From: Streptomyces sp. NBC_00457
Lineage (GTDB): Bacteria; Actinomycetota; Actinomycetes; Streptomycetales; Streptomycetaceae
NCBI RefSeq assembly: GCF_036014015.1
Contig: NZ_CP107905.1
Coordinates: 5,208,001-5,272,000 of the forward strand
Length of the DNA stretch: 64,000 nucleotides
Reading direction: 5' to 3'
Of the stretch, positions 57,505 to 64,000 are shown one piece after another. The notes beneath the pieces were generated by a model. That model had not been told where the DNA came from. It was given only the letters and a program-made list of their open reading frames with translations, and ran no database searches. Made by a program: the position numbers and the translations under genes. The number at the start of each line of letters is the position of its first letter. The first letter of the stretch is position 1.

Positions 57505-60500
57505 ATGGGCAGACCATGGAACCGGAGACTCTTCCTGAGGGGCACGACGGTGGGAGCGGGTGCCGGAATCACCGCATTGTCCGCCGACCTGGCGACGGCC
57601 GCCGGGCCACCGCCGCGGGACCCGGAGGACGACGACCGCACCGGAACGCTCCGCACCGGCGCACTCCGCATCGAGCGCACCACCGTCGAGTACGCCGAGC
57701 GGGTCCTCGGCACGGACGTCGAACACCCCCGCCTCAGCTGGGAGTTGTCCGCGCCGGGGCACGGCGCCCGGCAGAGCGCGTACCAGGTGCAGGTGACCCT
57801 CAGCCCCAGCCCCAGCCCCAGCCCCAAGGCGCTGACGGCCGGGCTGGTCTGGGACTCGGGGAAGGTGACGTCCGACCGCAGCGTGGGGGTCCCTTACGAC
57901 GGGCCCGCACTGCGCCCCCGTACCCGCTACCACTGGCGGGTCCGGGCCTGGGACGGTGCCGGGCGCCCCTCCCGCTGGAGCGAGGCCGGCTGGTGGGAGA
58001 CAACGTTGTCGGACGCCGACTGGCAGGCCCGCTGGATCGGCGCCGACGCGCCGCCGGAGCCGCCCTCCCTCTCCGGCGCCTCGTGGATCTGGTCGCCGGG
58101 CGCCACGTCCTCCGACGCTCCTGTGGGGCCCTGTTGGTTCCGGGCGGCCCTGCGTCTGCCGGACGACGGCACGCGGGTGCGGCGGGCCACCGTGGTCGCC
58201 AGCGCCGACGACGACTTCACTCTCCATCTGGACGGCCGGCAGGTGCTGCACGCGCCGGAGCAGCAGGACGGCTGGCGCACCGGCCGTGCGGTCGATGTCA
58301 CCGAGGTCGTCGAGGCGGCCCGCGCCGCCGGCCGTCCGGTGATGCTCGCCGCCCGTGCCACCAACCGCCCCGGCCCGTCCGTGAACCCCGCCGGCCTGCT
58401 GGTCCGGCTGATCGTCGAGAAGGCGGACGGCGGCCCGGACGAGAGCACGTACGAACTGGTCAGCGGCCCCGGCTGGCGCGTCACCGCCACCGAACCCCAA
58501 CAAGGCTGGCAGCGCCCGGAGTTCGACGACACGGGCTGGGCCGAGGCCGCCGTACTCGCTCCCTACGGGCAGGGCCCTTGGGGCAGCGGCGTGAGCGTCG
58601 CCGTGCCGGAGCAGCCCGCGCCGCTGCTGCGCCGCGCCTTCACCGTGCGGCGGCGGATCTCCCGGGCCCGCCTCTACATCAGCGGACTCGCCTACTACGA
58701 GGCCGAGATCAACGGCCGCAGGGTCGGCCGGCAGGTGCTCGACCCCGGCTTCACGGACTACGACGAGACCGTGCTCTACGCCGTCCACGACGTCACCGAG
58801 CTGGTCAGACGTGGCGAGAACGCCATCGGCGTCACCCTCGGCCGCGGCTTCTTCGGCATGACCACCCCCAACGTCTGGAACTGGCACCGCCCGCCGTGGC
58901 ACGGCGAGCCCCGGCTGCTGGCCCAGCTGGAGATCGACCACCCGGACGGCTCCCGCACCACCGTCGCCTCGGACGGCGAGTGGCGGATCACCGACGGCCC
59001 GACCCTGTCCAACTCCCTCTACGCGGGCGAGACCTACGACGCTCGCCGGGCCCCGCGCGACTGGACCCGTCCCGGCTTCGACGACAGCGGCTGGCGGGCG
59101 GCGGGTGTGCAGCAGGCACCGCGGGGCGCGCTCAAGGCGCAGCCGCACGACCCGATCGAGATCGCCGAGACGGTACGGCCGACGGAGATCTCCGAACTCC
59201 GGCCCGGGGTGTACGTGGTCGACATGGGCCGCACCATGGCGGGCTGGACCCGCCTCACCGTCCACGGCGCCGACGCGGGCACCGTCGTCCGTCTCGTCCA
59301 CGGCGAGAAGCTGAAGCCCGACGGAAGCGTGCACGCCGAGACCGGCCATGTTCCGGGCCGCTTCCAGACCGACGAATACATCTGCGCGGGCGGCGGCGCG
59401 GACGAGGTATGGGAGCCGAAGTTCTCGTACAAGGGCTTCCGTTACGTGGAGATCCACGGGCTGCCCGCACGGCCGTCCCCCGAGCAGGTGCTGGGGCGGC
59501 TGGTGCACACCCGTGTCGAGGAGGCCGGCTCCTTCGCCTGCTCGGAGCCGTTCTACGAGTGGCTGGACGGTGCCATGCGCCGCACGCTCCTGAACAACCT
59601 GCACGGCATCCCGACCGACACCCCCATGTACGAGAAGAACGGCTGGACCGGCGACGCCCACGTCGGCACGCCGGTGATGACGTACGCCTTCGGGGTGCAC
59701 CGCTTCCTGTCCAAGTGGCTGGGTGATCTGGCGGACAGCCAGAACGAGGCGGGGCAGATCCCCGTGATCGTGCCGAGCGGCGGCTGGGGCTACCAGGAGC
59801 TGGCACCCTCCCCCGAGTGGACGACCGTCTACCCGTTCGTCGTCCGGGAGTTGTACCGGGTGTACGGGGACGAGCGCGCCGCCCGCGAGCACTGGGCGAC
59901 GCTGACCCGGTATCTGGACTGGGAGCTGTCCCGGCTGCGGGACGGGCTGGCGGTCACGGCGCTCGGCGACTGGGTGGCGCCCGGCTACGAGATTCCCCCG
60001 GAGGACACCCGGCTGACCGCGACCGCGTACCTCCACCGGGCGCTGCTGCACACCGCCGAACTGGGCGAAGTGCTGGGTGACGGCGAGGTCGTGAAGCGCT
60101 ACCGGGACGCCGCCGAGAATCTGAAGACCGCGTTCAACGAGGCCTTCCTGAGCCCGGAGGGCCACTACCGCACGGCGAAGGACCCCGGCTACCGGCAGAC
60201 GTCCAACGCGATTCCGCTGGCCTTCGGCCTGGTACCGCCCGGCGCCCGCACCTCCGTGCTGGACAGCCTGGTGGCCGACATCGAGGCGCGCGGCAACCAT
60301 CTGAACACCGGATGCCTGGGCACGAGTGTGCTGCTGAACGTCCTGTGCGCCCACGGCCGCCCGGACGTGGCACACGCCGTCGCGACCCAGCGCACGTACC
60401 CGAGCTGGGGGTACTGGCACGACAACGGCGCCGACACCATGTGGGAGATGTGGCCGCTGGACTCCCGCTCCCGCGACCACTACTTCCTGGGTACGGTCGC

Positions 60501-60834
60501 GCAATGGCTGTACGAGAACGTGGCCGGGCTGCGCCCCGGTGACGCCGGCTACCGCACCTTCTCGGTGCGCCCCGACGCCCGTACGGGAGTGAACTGGGCC
60601 CGTACGTCGATCCGTACGGTGCGCGGCGAGGCCGCCGTGGCCTGGTCGCGGCTCGACCGGGAGCTGCGGCTGTCGGTGCGGGTGCCGGTGGGCTCGACGG
60701 CCGAGGTGCATGTGCCGGGAGCGTCGCGCGACCGGGTGGCCGCACCCAAGGGCGCGGAGTTCCTGCGCAGCGACCCGGCGTTCGTCGTCTTCCGGGTCGG
60801 ACACGGGAAGTGGACCTTCACCGGCCCGGCGTGA
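57505..60834 (+). CDS. Alpha-L-rhamnosidase (GH78), Tat-secreted
   Basis: ATG 57505 (MGRPWNRRLFLRGTTVGAGAG) gives a twin-arginine signal RRLFLRG; the longer frame from 57367 includes the operator. 1109 residues. Order: Ig-like sugar-binding N-domain (TVEYAERVLGTDVEHPRLSWEL, TRYHWRVRAWDGAGRPSRWSE), carbohydrate domains with RRAFTVRRRISRARLYISGLAYYEAEINGRRVG, then the (alpha/alpha)6 barrel with GIPTDTPMYEKNGWTGDAHVGTP and DNGADTMWEMWPLDSRSRDHYFLGTVAQWLYENVAGLRP, where the acid and base Glu/Asp lie. It should release rhamnose from plant polysaccharide or glycosides outside the cell. A short SPSPSPSPK run comes from hexamer repeats at 57802. Confidence 0.92.
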   Translation: MGRPWNRRLFLRGTTVGAGAGITALSADLATAAGPPPRDPEDDDRTGTLRTGALRIERTTVEYAERVLGTDVEHPRLSWELSAPGHGARQSAYQVQVTLSPSPSPSPKALTAGLVWDSGKVTSDRSVGVPYDGPALRPRTRYHWRVRAWDGAGRPSRWSEAGWWETTLSDADWQARWIGADAPPEPPSLSGASWIWSPGATSSDAPVGPCWFRAALRLPDDGTRVRRATVVASADDDFTLHLDGRQVLHAPEQQDGWRTGRAVDVTEVVEAARAAGRPVMLAARATNRPGPSVNPAGLLVRLIVEKADGGPDESTYELVSGPGWRVTATEPQQGWQRPEFDDTGWAEAAVLAPYGQGPWGSGVSVAVPEQPAPLLRRAFTVRRRISRARLYISGLAYYEAEINGRRVGRQVLDPGFTDYDETVLYAVHDVTELVRRGENAIGVTLGRGFFGMTTPNVWNWHRPPWHGEPRLLAQLEIDHPDGSRTTVASDGEWRITDGPTLSNSLYAGETYDARRAPRDWTRPGFDDSGWRAAGVQQAPRGALKAQPHDPIEIAETVRPTEISELRPGVYVVDMGRTMAGWTRLTVHGADAGTVVRLVHGEKLKPDGSVHAETGHVPGRFQTDEYICAGGGADEVWEPKFSYKGFRYVEIHGLPARPSPEQVLGRLVHTRVEEAGSFACSEPFYEWLDGAMRRTLLNNLHGIPTDTPMYEKNGWTGDAHVGTPVMTYAFGVHRFLSKWLGDLADSQNEAGQIPVIVPSGGWGYQELAPSPEWTTVYPFVVRELYRVYGDERAAREHWATLTRYLDWELSRLRDGLAVTALGDWVAPGYEIPPEDTRLTATAYLHRALLHTAELGEVLGDGEVVKRYRDAAENLKTAFNEAFLSPEGHYRTAKDPGYRQTSNAIPLAFGLVPPGARTSVLDSLVADIEARGNHLNTGCLGTSVLLNVLCAHGRPDVAHAVATQRTYPSWGYWHDNGADTMWEMWPLDSRSRDHYFLGTVAQWLYENVAGLRPGDAGYRTFSVRPDARTGVNWARTSIRTVRGEAAVAWSRLDRELRLSVRVPVGSTAEVHVPGASRDRVAAPKGAEFLRSDPAFVVFRVGHGKWTFTGPA

Positions 60835-60867
60835 CGCCTGGCGGACGCGCTCTTCTCACCACGTACG

Positions 60868-60883
60868 CTTAGGCAATCCTTAG
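60868..60883. promoter_or_regulatory. Iron box (DmdR/IdeR-type) before the siderophore ABC operon
   Basis: CTTAGGCAATCCTTAG; its complement CTAAGGATTGCCTAAG fits the actinobacterial iron-box core AAGGnTnnCCTAA. It lies 30-45 bp before the first permease gene, implying repression when iron is sufficient. Confidence 0.7.
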
Positions 60884-60912
60884 CCAGCGGACAGTGGATA
60901 CGGGAAGGGCGC

Positions 60913-61917
60913 ATGTCAGGAGTCGCGAGCCGACGTGTCGGCTGGATGGCCGTCGCCCTCCTTCTCTTGCTGCTGGCCGTGGTACTGAGCCTCGCGGTCG
61001 GCAGCCGCACGATCGCCCCCTCGGCGGTCTGGGACGCGCTGCTGTACGGCGGCACGAGCGACGACGCTCAGGTCGTACGGGCGCTGCGGGTGCCGCGGAC
61101 GGTCGTCGGTGTGCTGGTCGGGGTCGCCCTCGGCGTTGCCGGAACGGTTCTGCAGGGCATCACCCGCAACCCCATCGCCGAGCCGGGCATCCTCGGCATC
61201 AGCCAGGGCGCCTCGCTCGGCGTCGTCTGCGCCATCACCTTCTTCGGGGTGCACACGCTGAACGGATACGTCTGGTACGCCTTCGCGGGCGCGGCCGTCG
61301 CGGCGGTATGCATCTACGTCGTCGCCGGCAGCGGACGCGGAGGCGCCTCACCGGTCAAGCTCGCGCTCGCCGGCGCCGCCATGAACGCCTTCCTCGCCTC
61401 CGTCGTCACCGGCATCCTCACCACCGACGCCCGTGCCCTGGACGAGTTCCGGTTCTGGGACGTCGGCTCGATCGCCGGCCGGGACGCCTCGATCGTCGGG
61501 CAGACCTGGCCCTTCCTGGTCGCGGGGCTGCTGCTGGTGCTGGCCATGGCCCGCGGGCTGGACGCTCTCGCGCTCGGCGAGGACATCGCACGGGGGCTGG
61601 GCCGCAACGTGGCGCTGCTGCGCGCGACCGGCGCCCTCGGCGCGACCGTGCTGACCGGGGTCGCGGTCGCCGCGGCCGGACCGATCGCCTTCACCGGGCT
61701 CGCCGTCCCGCACATCGCCCGGGCGCTCGTCGGGCCCGGGCACCGCTGGCTGCTGCCCATGGCCGCCGTGCTGGGACCGGTGATGCTGCTCCTCGCGGAC
61801 GTCCTCGGGCGGGTCGTCGTACGGCCCTCGGAGGTGCCGGTGGCTGTGATGACCGCGTTGGCCGGGGTGCCGTTCCTGGTGGTGCTGGTACGGCGGCGGA
61901 AGCTGGTGGCGGCATGA
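60913..61917 (+). CDS. FecCD-family iron-siderophore ABC permease 1
   Basis: ATG 60913 (MSGVASRRVGWMAVALLLL), 334 residues, about nine helices. Family strings RALRVPRTVVGVLVGVALGVAGTVLQGITRNPIAEPGILGISQGASLGVV and GPIAFTGLAVPHIARALVGPGHRWLLPMAA are present. With the next gene it forms the heterodimeric pore for ferric-siderophore uptake. Coupled by ATGA to permease 2. Confidence 0.93.
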   Translation: MSGVASRRVGWMAVALLLLLLAVVLSLAVGSRTIAPSAVWDALLYGGTSDDAQVVRALRVPRTVVGVLVGVALGVAGTVLQGITRNPIAEPGILGISQGASLGVVCAITFFGVHTLNGYVWYAFAGAAVAAVCIYVVAGSGRGGASPVKLALAGAAMNAFLASVVTGILTTDARALDEFRFWDVGSIAGRDASIVGQTWPFLVAGLLLVLAMARGLDALALGEDIARGLGRNVALLRATGALGATVLTGVAVAAAGPIAFTGLAVPHIARALVGPGHRWLLPMAAVLGPVMLLLADVLGRVVVRPSEVPVAVMTALAGVPFLVVLVRRRKLVAA

Positions 61918-63059
61918 CCCAGGACACTCCCGGGAAGATCCAGGACAGACTCCGGAAGACCCAGGACAGCCTCGGGAAGATTCAGGACAGTCCCCGGAAG
62001 GCCCCGGACCCCCTCCGCCCTCCAGGGCATGCCGTCCTGCGCGCCAGGAAGAGCAGCTTCCTGCTCCACCGCAGAAGCCTCCTCGTCGCCGCCGTCCTCA
62101 CCGCGCTGCTCGCTGCCACCGTCGTCGCGTCCCTGTGCGTCGGGGAGTCCTTCGTCGCGCCGGGCGAGGTCGTCCGCGTGCTGCTGGGTCTGCCCAGCCC
62201 CGACCAGCTGGTCGTCGGCACGCTCAGGTTGCCGCGGCTGGTGACCGGGCTGCTGGTGGGTGCCGCGTTCGGGATCTCCGGCGCGCTGATCCAGACCGTC
62301 GCCCGCAATGCGCTGGCCAGCCCTGACGTCATCGGCGTGACGCACGGAGCGGGTGCGGCGACGGTCGCGGCGATGACGTTCGGCGTCACCTCGTACGCCG
62401 TACTCCCCTACGTCTCCGTCGCCGGCGGTCTCGCGGCGGCGCTGCTCGTCTATCTGCTCGCGTGGCGGCGCGGGCTGCACGCCACCCGGTTCGTCCTCAT
62501 CGGCATCGGCATCTCGGTGGCCCTCGGTTCCCTGACCCGGCTGTTCGTGACCAAGGGCGACTACCTGGTCGCCCAGCAGGCCAAGGTCTGGCTCACCGGC
62601 TCCCTCAACGGCCGCGGCTACGACCAGGCCGCACCGCTCGCGACCGTACTCCTGCTGCTCGTGCCGTTCCTGCTGTGGGCGGCCCGCGCCCAGCGTGGCG
62701 CGGGCCTCGACGACGACACCGCCACCGCCCTCGGCACCCGGCTCGACCGGGACCGGCTCGGGCTTGGCGCGCTCGGTGTGGTGCTGGCGTCCGTGGCGAC
62801 CGGTGCCGCCGGACCGGTGGACTTCGTGGCGCTGCTCGCCCCGCAGATCGCCCGCAGGCTCACCCGCACCCCGCACATCCCGCTGTTGTGCTCGGCGCTG
62901 ATGGGCGCGCTGATCGTGACCGTCGCCGACCTGCTGGCACGCCGGCTCTTCTCGCCGACCGAGCTGCCGGTCGGCGTGTTCACCGCCGTGGTGGGTGCCC
63001 CGTATCTGATGTGGCTGATCGTCAGCTCCCGTAGCGGCCGTTCCGGAGGAACCGCGTGA
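61914..63059 (+). CDS. FecCD-family iron-siderophore ABC permease 2, with N-terminal repeat extension
   Basis: ATG 61914, 381 residues. From about residue 55 it is a typical permease: [48 protein letters not shown] and [27 protein letters not shown]. The first 32 residues are unusual: four 7-residue units ([28 protein letters not shown]) encoded by 21-bp DNA repeats, which family members lack. The real start may lie after them, for example near residue 40, or the extension is a recent slippage expansion. Confidence 0.92.
   Translation: MTQDTPGKIQDRLRKTQDSLGKIQDSPRKAPDPLRPPGHAVLRARKSSFLLHRRSLLVAAVLTALLAATVVASLCVGESFVAPGEVVRVLLGLPSPDQLVVGTLRLPRLVTGLLVGAAFGISGALIQTVARNALASPDVIGVTHGAGAATVAAMTFGVTSYAVLPYVSVAGGLAAALLVYLLAWRRGLHATRFVLIGIGISVALGSLTRLFVTKGDYLVAQQAKVWLTGSLNGRGYDQAAPLATVLLLLVPFLLWAARAQRGAGLDDDTATALGTRLDRDRLGLGALGVVLASVATGAAGPVDFVALLAPQIARRLTRTPHIPLLCSALMGALIVTVADLLARRLFSPTELPVGVFTAVVGAPYLMWLIVSSRSGRSGGTA
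61920..62003 (+). repeat. Four 21-bp tandem repeats in the permease 2 N-terminus
   Basis: Units begin CAGGACA and contain GGAAGA, all in frame; they differ at a few positions each. Confidence 0.85.
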
Positions 63060-63886
63060 CCGGCAACCGTCTCACCGCCCAGGGCCTCACCCTCGCCTAC
63101 GAGGACCGCACGGTCGTCGACGGCCTGGACCTTCAGGTCCCGGACGGGAAGGTCACCGTCATCGTCGGGCCCAACGCCTGTGGAAAGTCCACCCTGTTGC
63201 GCGCCCTGGGCCGGCTGCTGAAGCCGAAGCGGGGCGCGGTGCTGCTCGACGGCACCGAGCTGTCCCGCATCCCGACCCGGCGGATCGCCCAGGCGGTCGG
63301 CCTGCTGCCGCAGACGCCCGTGCCGCCGGAGGGCATCACCGTCGCCGACCTGGTCTCGCGCGGCCGGCAGCCGCACCAGAAGTGGTGGCAGCAGTGGTCG
63401 GAGGCGGACGAGACGGCCGTCGCCCGGGCGATGGAGCGCACCGGGACCGCCGAGCTCGCCGAGCGGCCGGTCGACGAGCTGTCGGGCGGTCAGCGTCAGC
63501 GTGTGTGGATCGCGATGGCCCTCGCCCAGGACACCGACGTCCTGCTGCTCGACGAACCGACGACCTATCTCGACATCGCCCACCAGGTGGAAGTCCTGGA
63601 CCTGGTACGGCAGTTGAACCAGGAGCGAGGCCGGACCGTGGTCGCCGTGCTGCACGACCTGAACCAGGCCGCCCGCTACGCCGACCACATCGTCGCCATG
63701 AAGACGGGCCGGATCGTGGCGCAGGGCGCGCCGGCCGACGTCGTCACCGCCGAGCTGGTCGAGGACGTCTTCGGACTCGCGTCGGTCGTCGTGCCGGATC
63801 CGGTGACGGGCGATCCGCTGGTGGTGCCGGGGCCGCCGCGTTCGGCGCGTCCGACCGTGCCTGAGCAGGCCGTACCGGGAACGTGA
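63056..63886 (+). CDS. Iron-siderophore ABC transporter ATP-binding protein
   Basis: GTG 63056 overlaps the permease 2 stop (GTGA), 276 residues. Walker [12 protein letters not shown]-loop LLPQTPVPP, signature [19 protein letters not shown], Walker [13 protein letters not shown] and switch His in [16 protein letters not shown] are complete. FepC/FhuC class. The Cys in the P-loop (GPNACGKS) is common in this subgroup. Confidence 0.95.
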   Translation: MTGNRLTAQGLTLAYEDRTVVDGLDLQVPDGKVTVIVGPNACGKSTLLRALGRLLKPKRGAVLLDGTELSRIPTRRIAQAVGLLPQTPVPPEGITVADLVSRGRQPHQKWWQQWSEADETAVARAMERTGTAELAERPVDELSGGQRQRVWIAMALAQDTDVLLLDEPTTYLDIAHQVEVLDLVRQLNQERGRTVVAVLHDLNQAARYADHIVAMKTGRIVAQGAPADVVTAELVEDVFGLASVVVPDPVTGDPLVVPGPPRSARPTVPEQAVPGT

Positions 63887-63934
63887 TCGGAGCCACATGC
63901 TCCGGATGCTCCGGACGCACAGGCTTCTCATAAA

Positions 63935-63950
63935 GTAAGGCTCGCCTAAG
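63935..63950. promoter_or_regulatory. Iron box before the next gene
   Basis: GTAAGGCTCGCCTAAG fits the iron-box core TAAGGCTCGCCTAA very well, 28 bp before the start at 63978. Confidence 0.8.
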
Positions 63951-63977
63951 TTTCATCCGTACGACGGGAGCCTTCCC

Positions 63978-64000
63978 ATGTCTGCCAGCCGCCGCGGTAC
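63978..64000 (+). CDS. Start of an iron-regulated gene, cut by window end
   Basis: ATG 63978 with GGGAG 9 bp upstream opens MSASRRG. Position after the transporter genes and its own iron box suggest the siderophore-binding lipoprotein or another uptake gene; only seven codons are visible. Confidence 0.6.

Noticed and set aside
57397..60804. 1135-residue minus-strand ORF opposite the rhamnosidase
   Set aside because: A high-GC shadow frame; its sequence is His/Arg/Gly-rich noise while the opposite strand has all GH78 motifs.
61314..62876. 520-residue minus-strand ORF opposite the FecCD permeases
   Set aside because: Shadow of third-position GC in two clear permease genes.

Overview
The window is high-GC actinobacterial DNA, almost certainly a Streptomyces chromosome. 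The signs are strong G/C third positions, many GTG starts with 4-base ATGA/GTGA overlaps, Streptomyces-type regulators (a SARP with BTAD domain, zf-HC2 anti-sigma, HATPase anti-sigma-like protein, DmdR/IdeR-type iron boxes) and many families typical of the genus (DUF7144, DUF6325, amphi-Trp, SHOCT, CPCC). No rRNA, no complete tRNA and no CRISPR array was found.

Layout. 0-1 kb: the end of a secreted esterase-like alpha/beta hydrolase. 1.2-3 kb: a decayed int-xis-HTH module. 3-5.4 kb: a membrane Ser/Thr kinase with a partner sharing its extracellular domain. 5.7-11.3 kb: a cassette of small stress and envelope genes between two 46-bp copies of the 3' half of tRNA-Gly(CCC). 11.3-16.9 kb: an acyltransferase, a very long nSTAND-WD40 protein and a LapA-like protein. 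16.9-21.1 kb: a sigma factor, anti-sigma factor and ABC exporter operon. 21-25 kb: further att-like debris, orphan genes and an intact VapBC pair. 25-32.7 kb: a local TetR regulon in which twelve AAACCGATCGGTTT-type palindromes control a hydrolase, an MFS exporter, two near-identical TetR genes, a 4Fe-4S protein, an SDR and two decayed copies of another SDR. 32.7-44.6 kb: a SARP-CGNR regulator, a secreted protein, a glycosyltransferase and a complete Nit1C-type cluster (nitrilase, radical SAM, GNAT-AIR synthase fusion, flavoprotein, MSMEG_0570/0572 proteins, amidohydrolase, glycosyltransferase). One Nit1C gene is a nitrilase paralogue lacking the catalytic Glu and Cys. 44.7-49.4 kb: an anti-sigma-type ATPase and a GntR regulator sharing palindromic operators, then a DUF1152 gene with an IS481-family insertion at its last codon. 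49.9-51.7 kb: a two-gene unit encoding a SIR2-phosphoribosyltransferase fusion and a helical partner, the best candidate for an undescribed defence system. 52-56 kb: att debris, a lipoprotein, a CPCC protein and a solo TnpB element inserted beside a tRNA-Gly remnant. 56-64 kb: core-like genes again, namely a decapeptide-repeat protein, a DUF3455 secreted protein, a Tat-exported GH78 rhamnosidase and an iron-siderophore ABC operon with iron boxes.

The stretch from about 1 to 56 kb reads as repeated accretion of integrative elements at tRNA-Gly(CCC), and probably also tRNA-Ser. It leaves five truncated tRNA-Gly ends, three families of att-flanking repeats and many frameshifted or nonsense-interrupted genes. 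Between these scars sit intact, locally regulated cargo modules.
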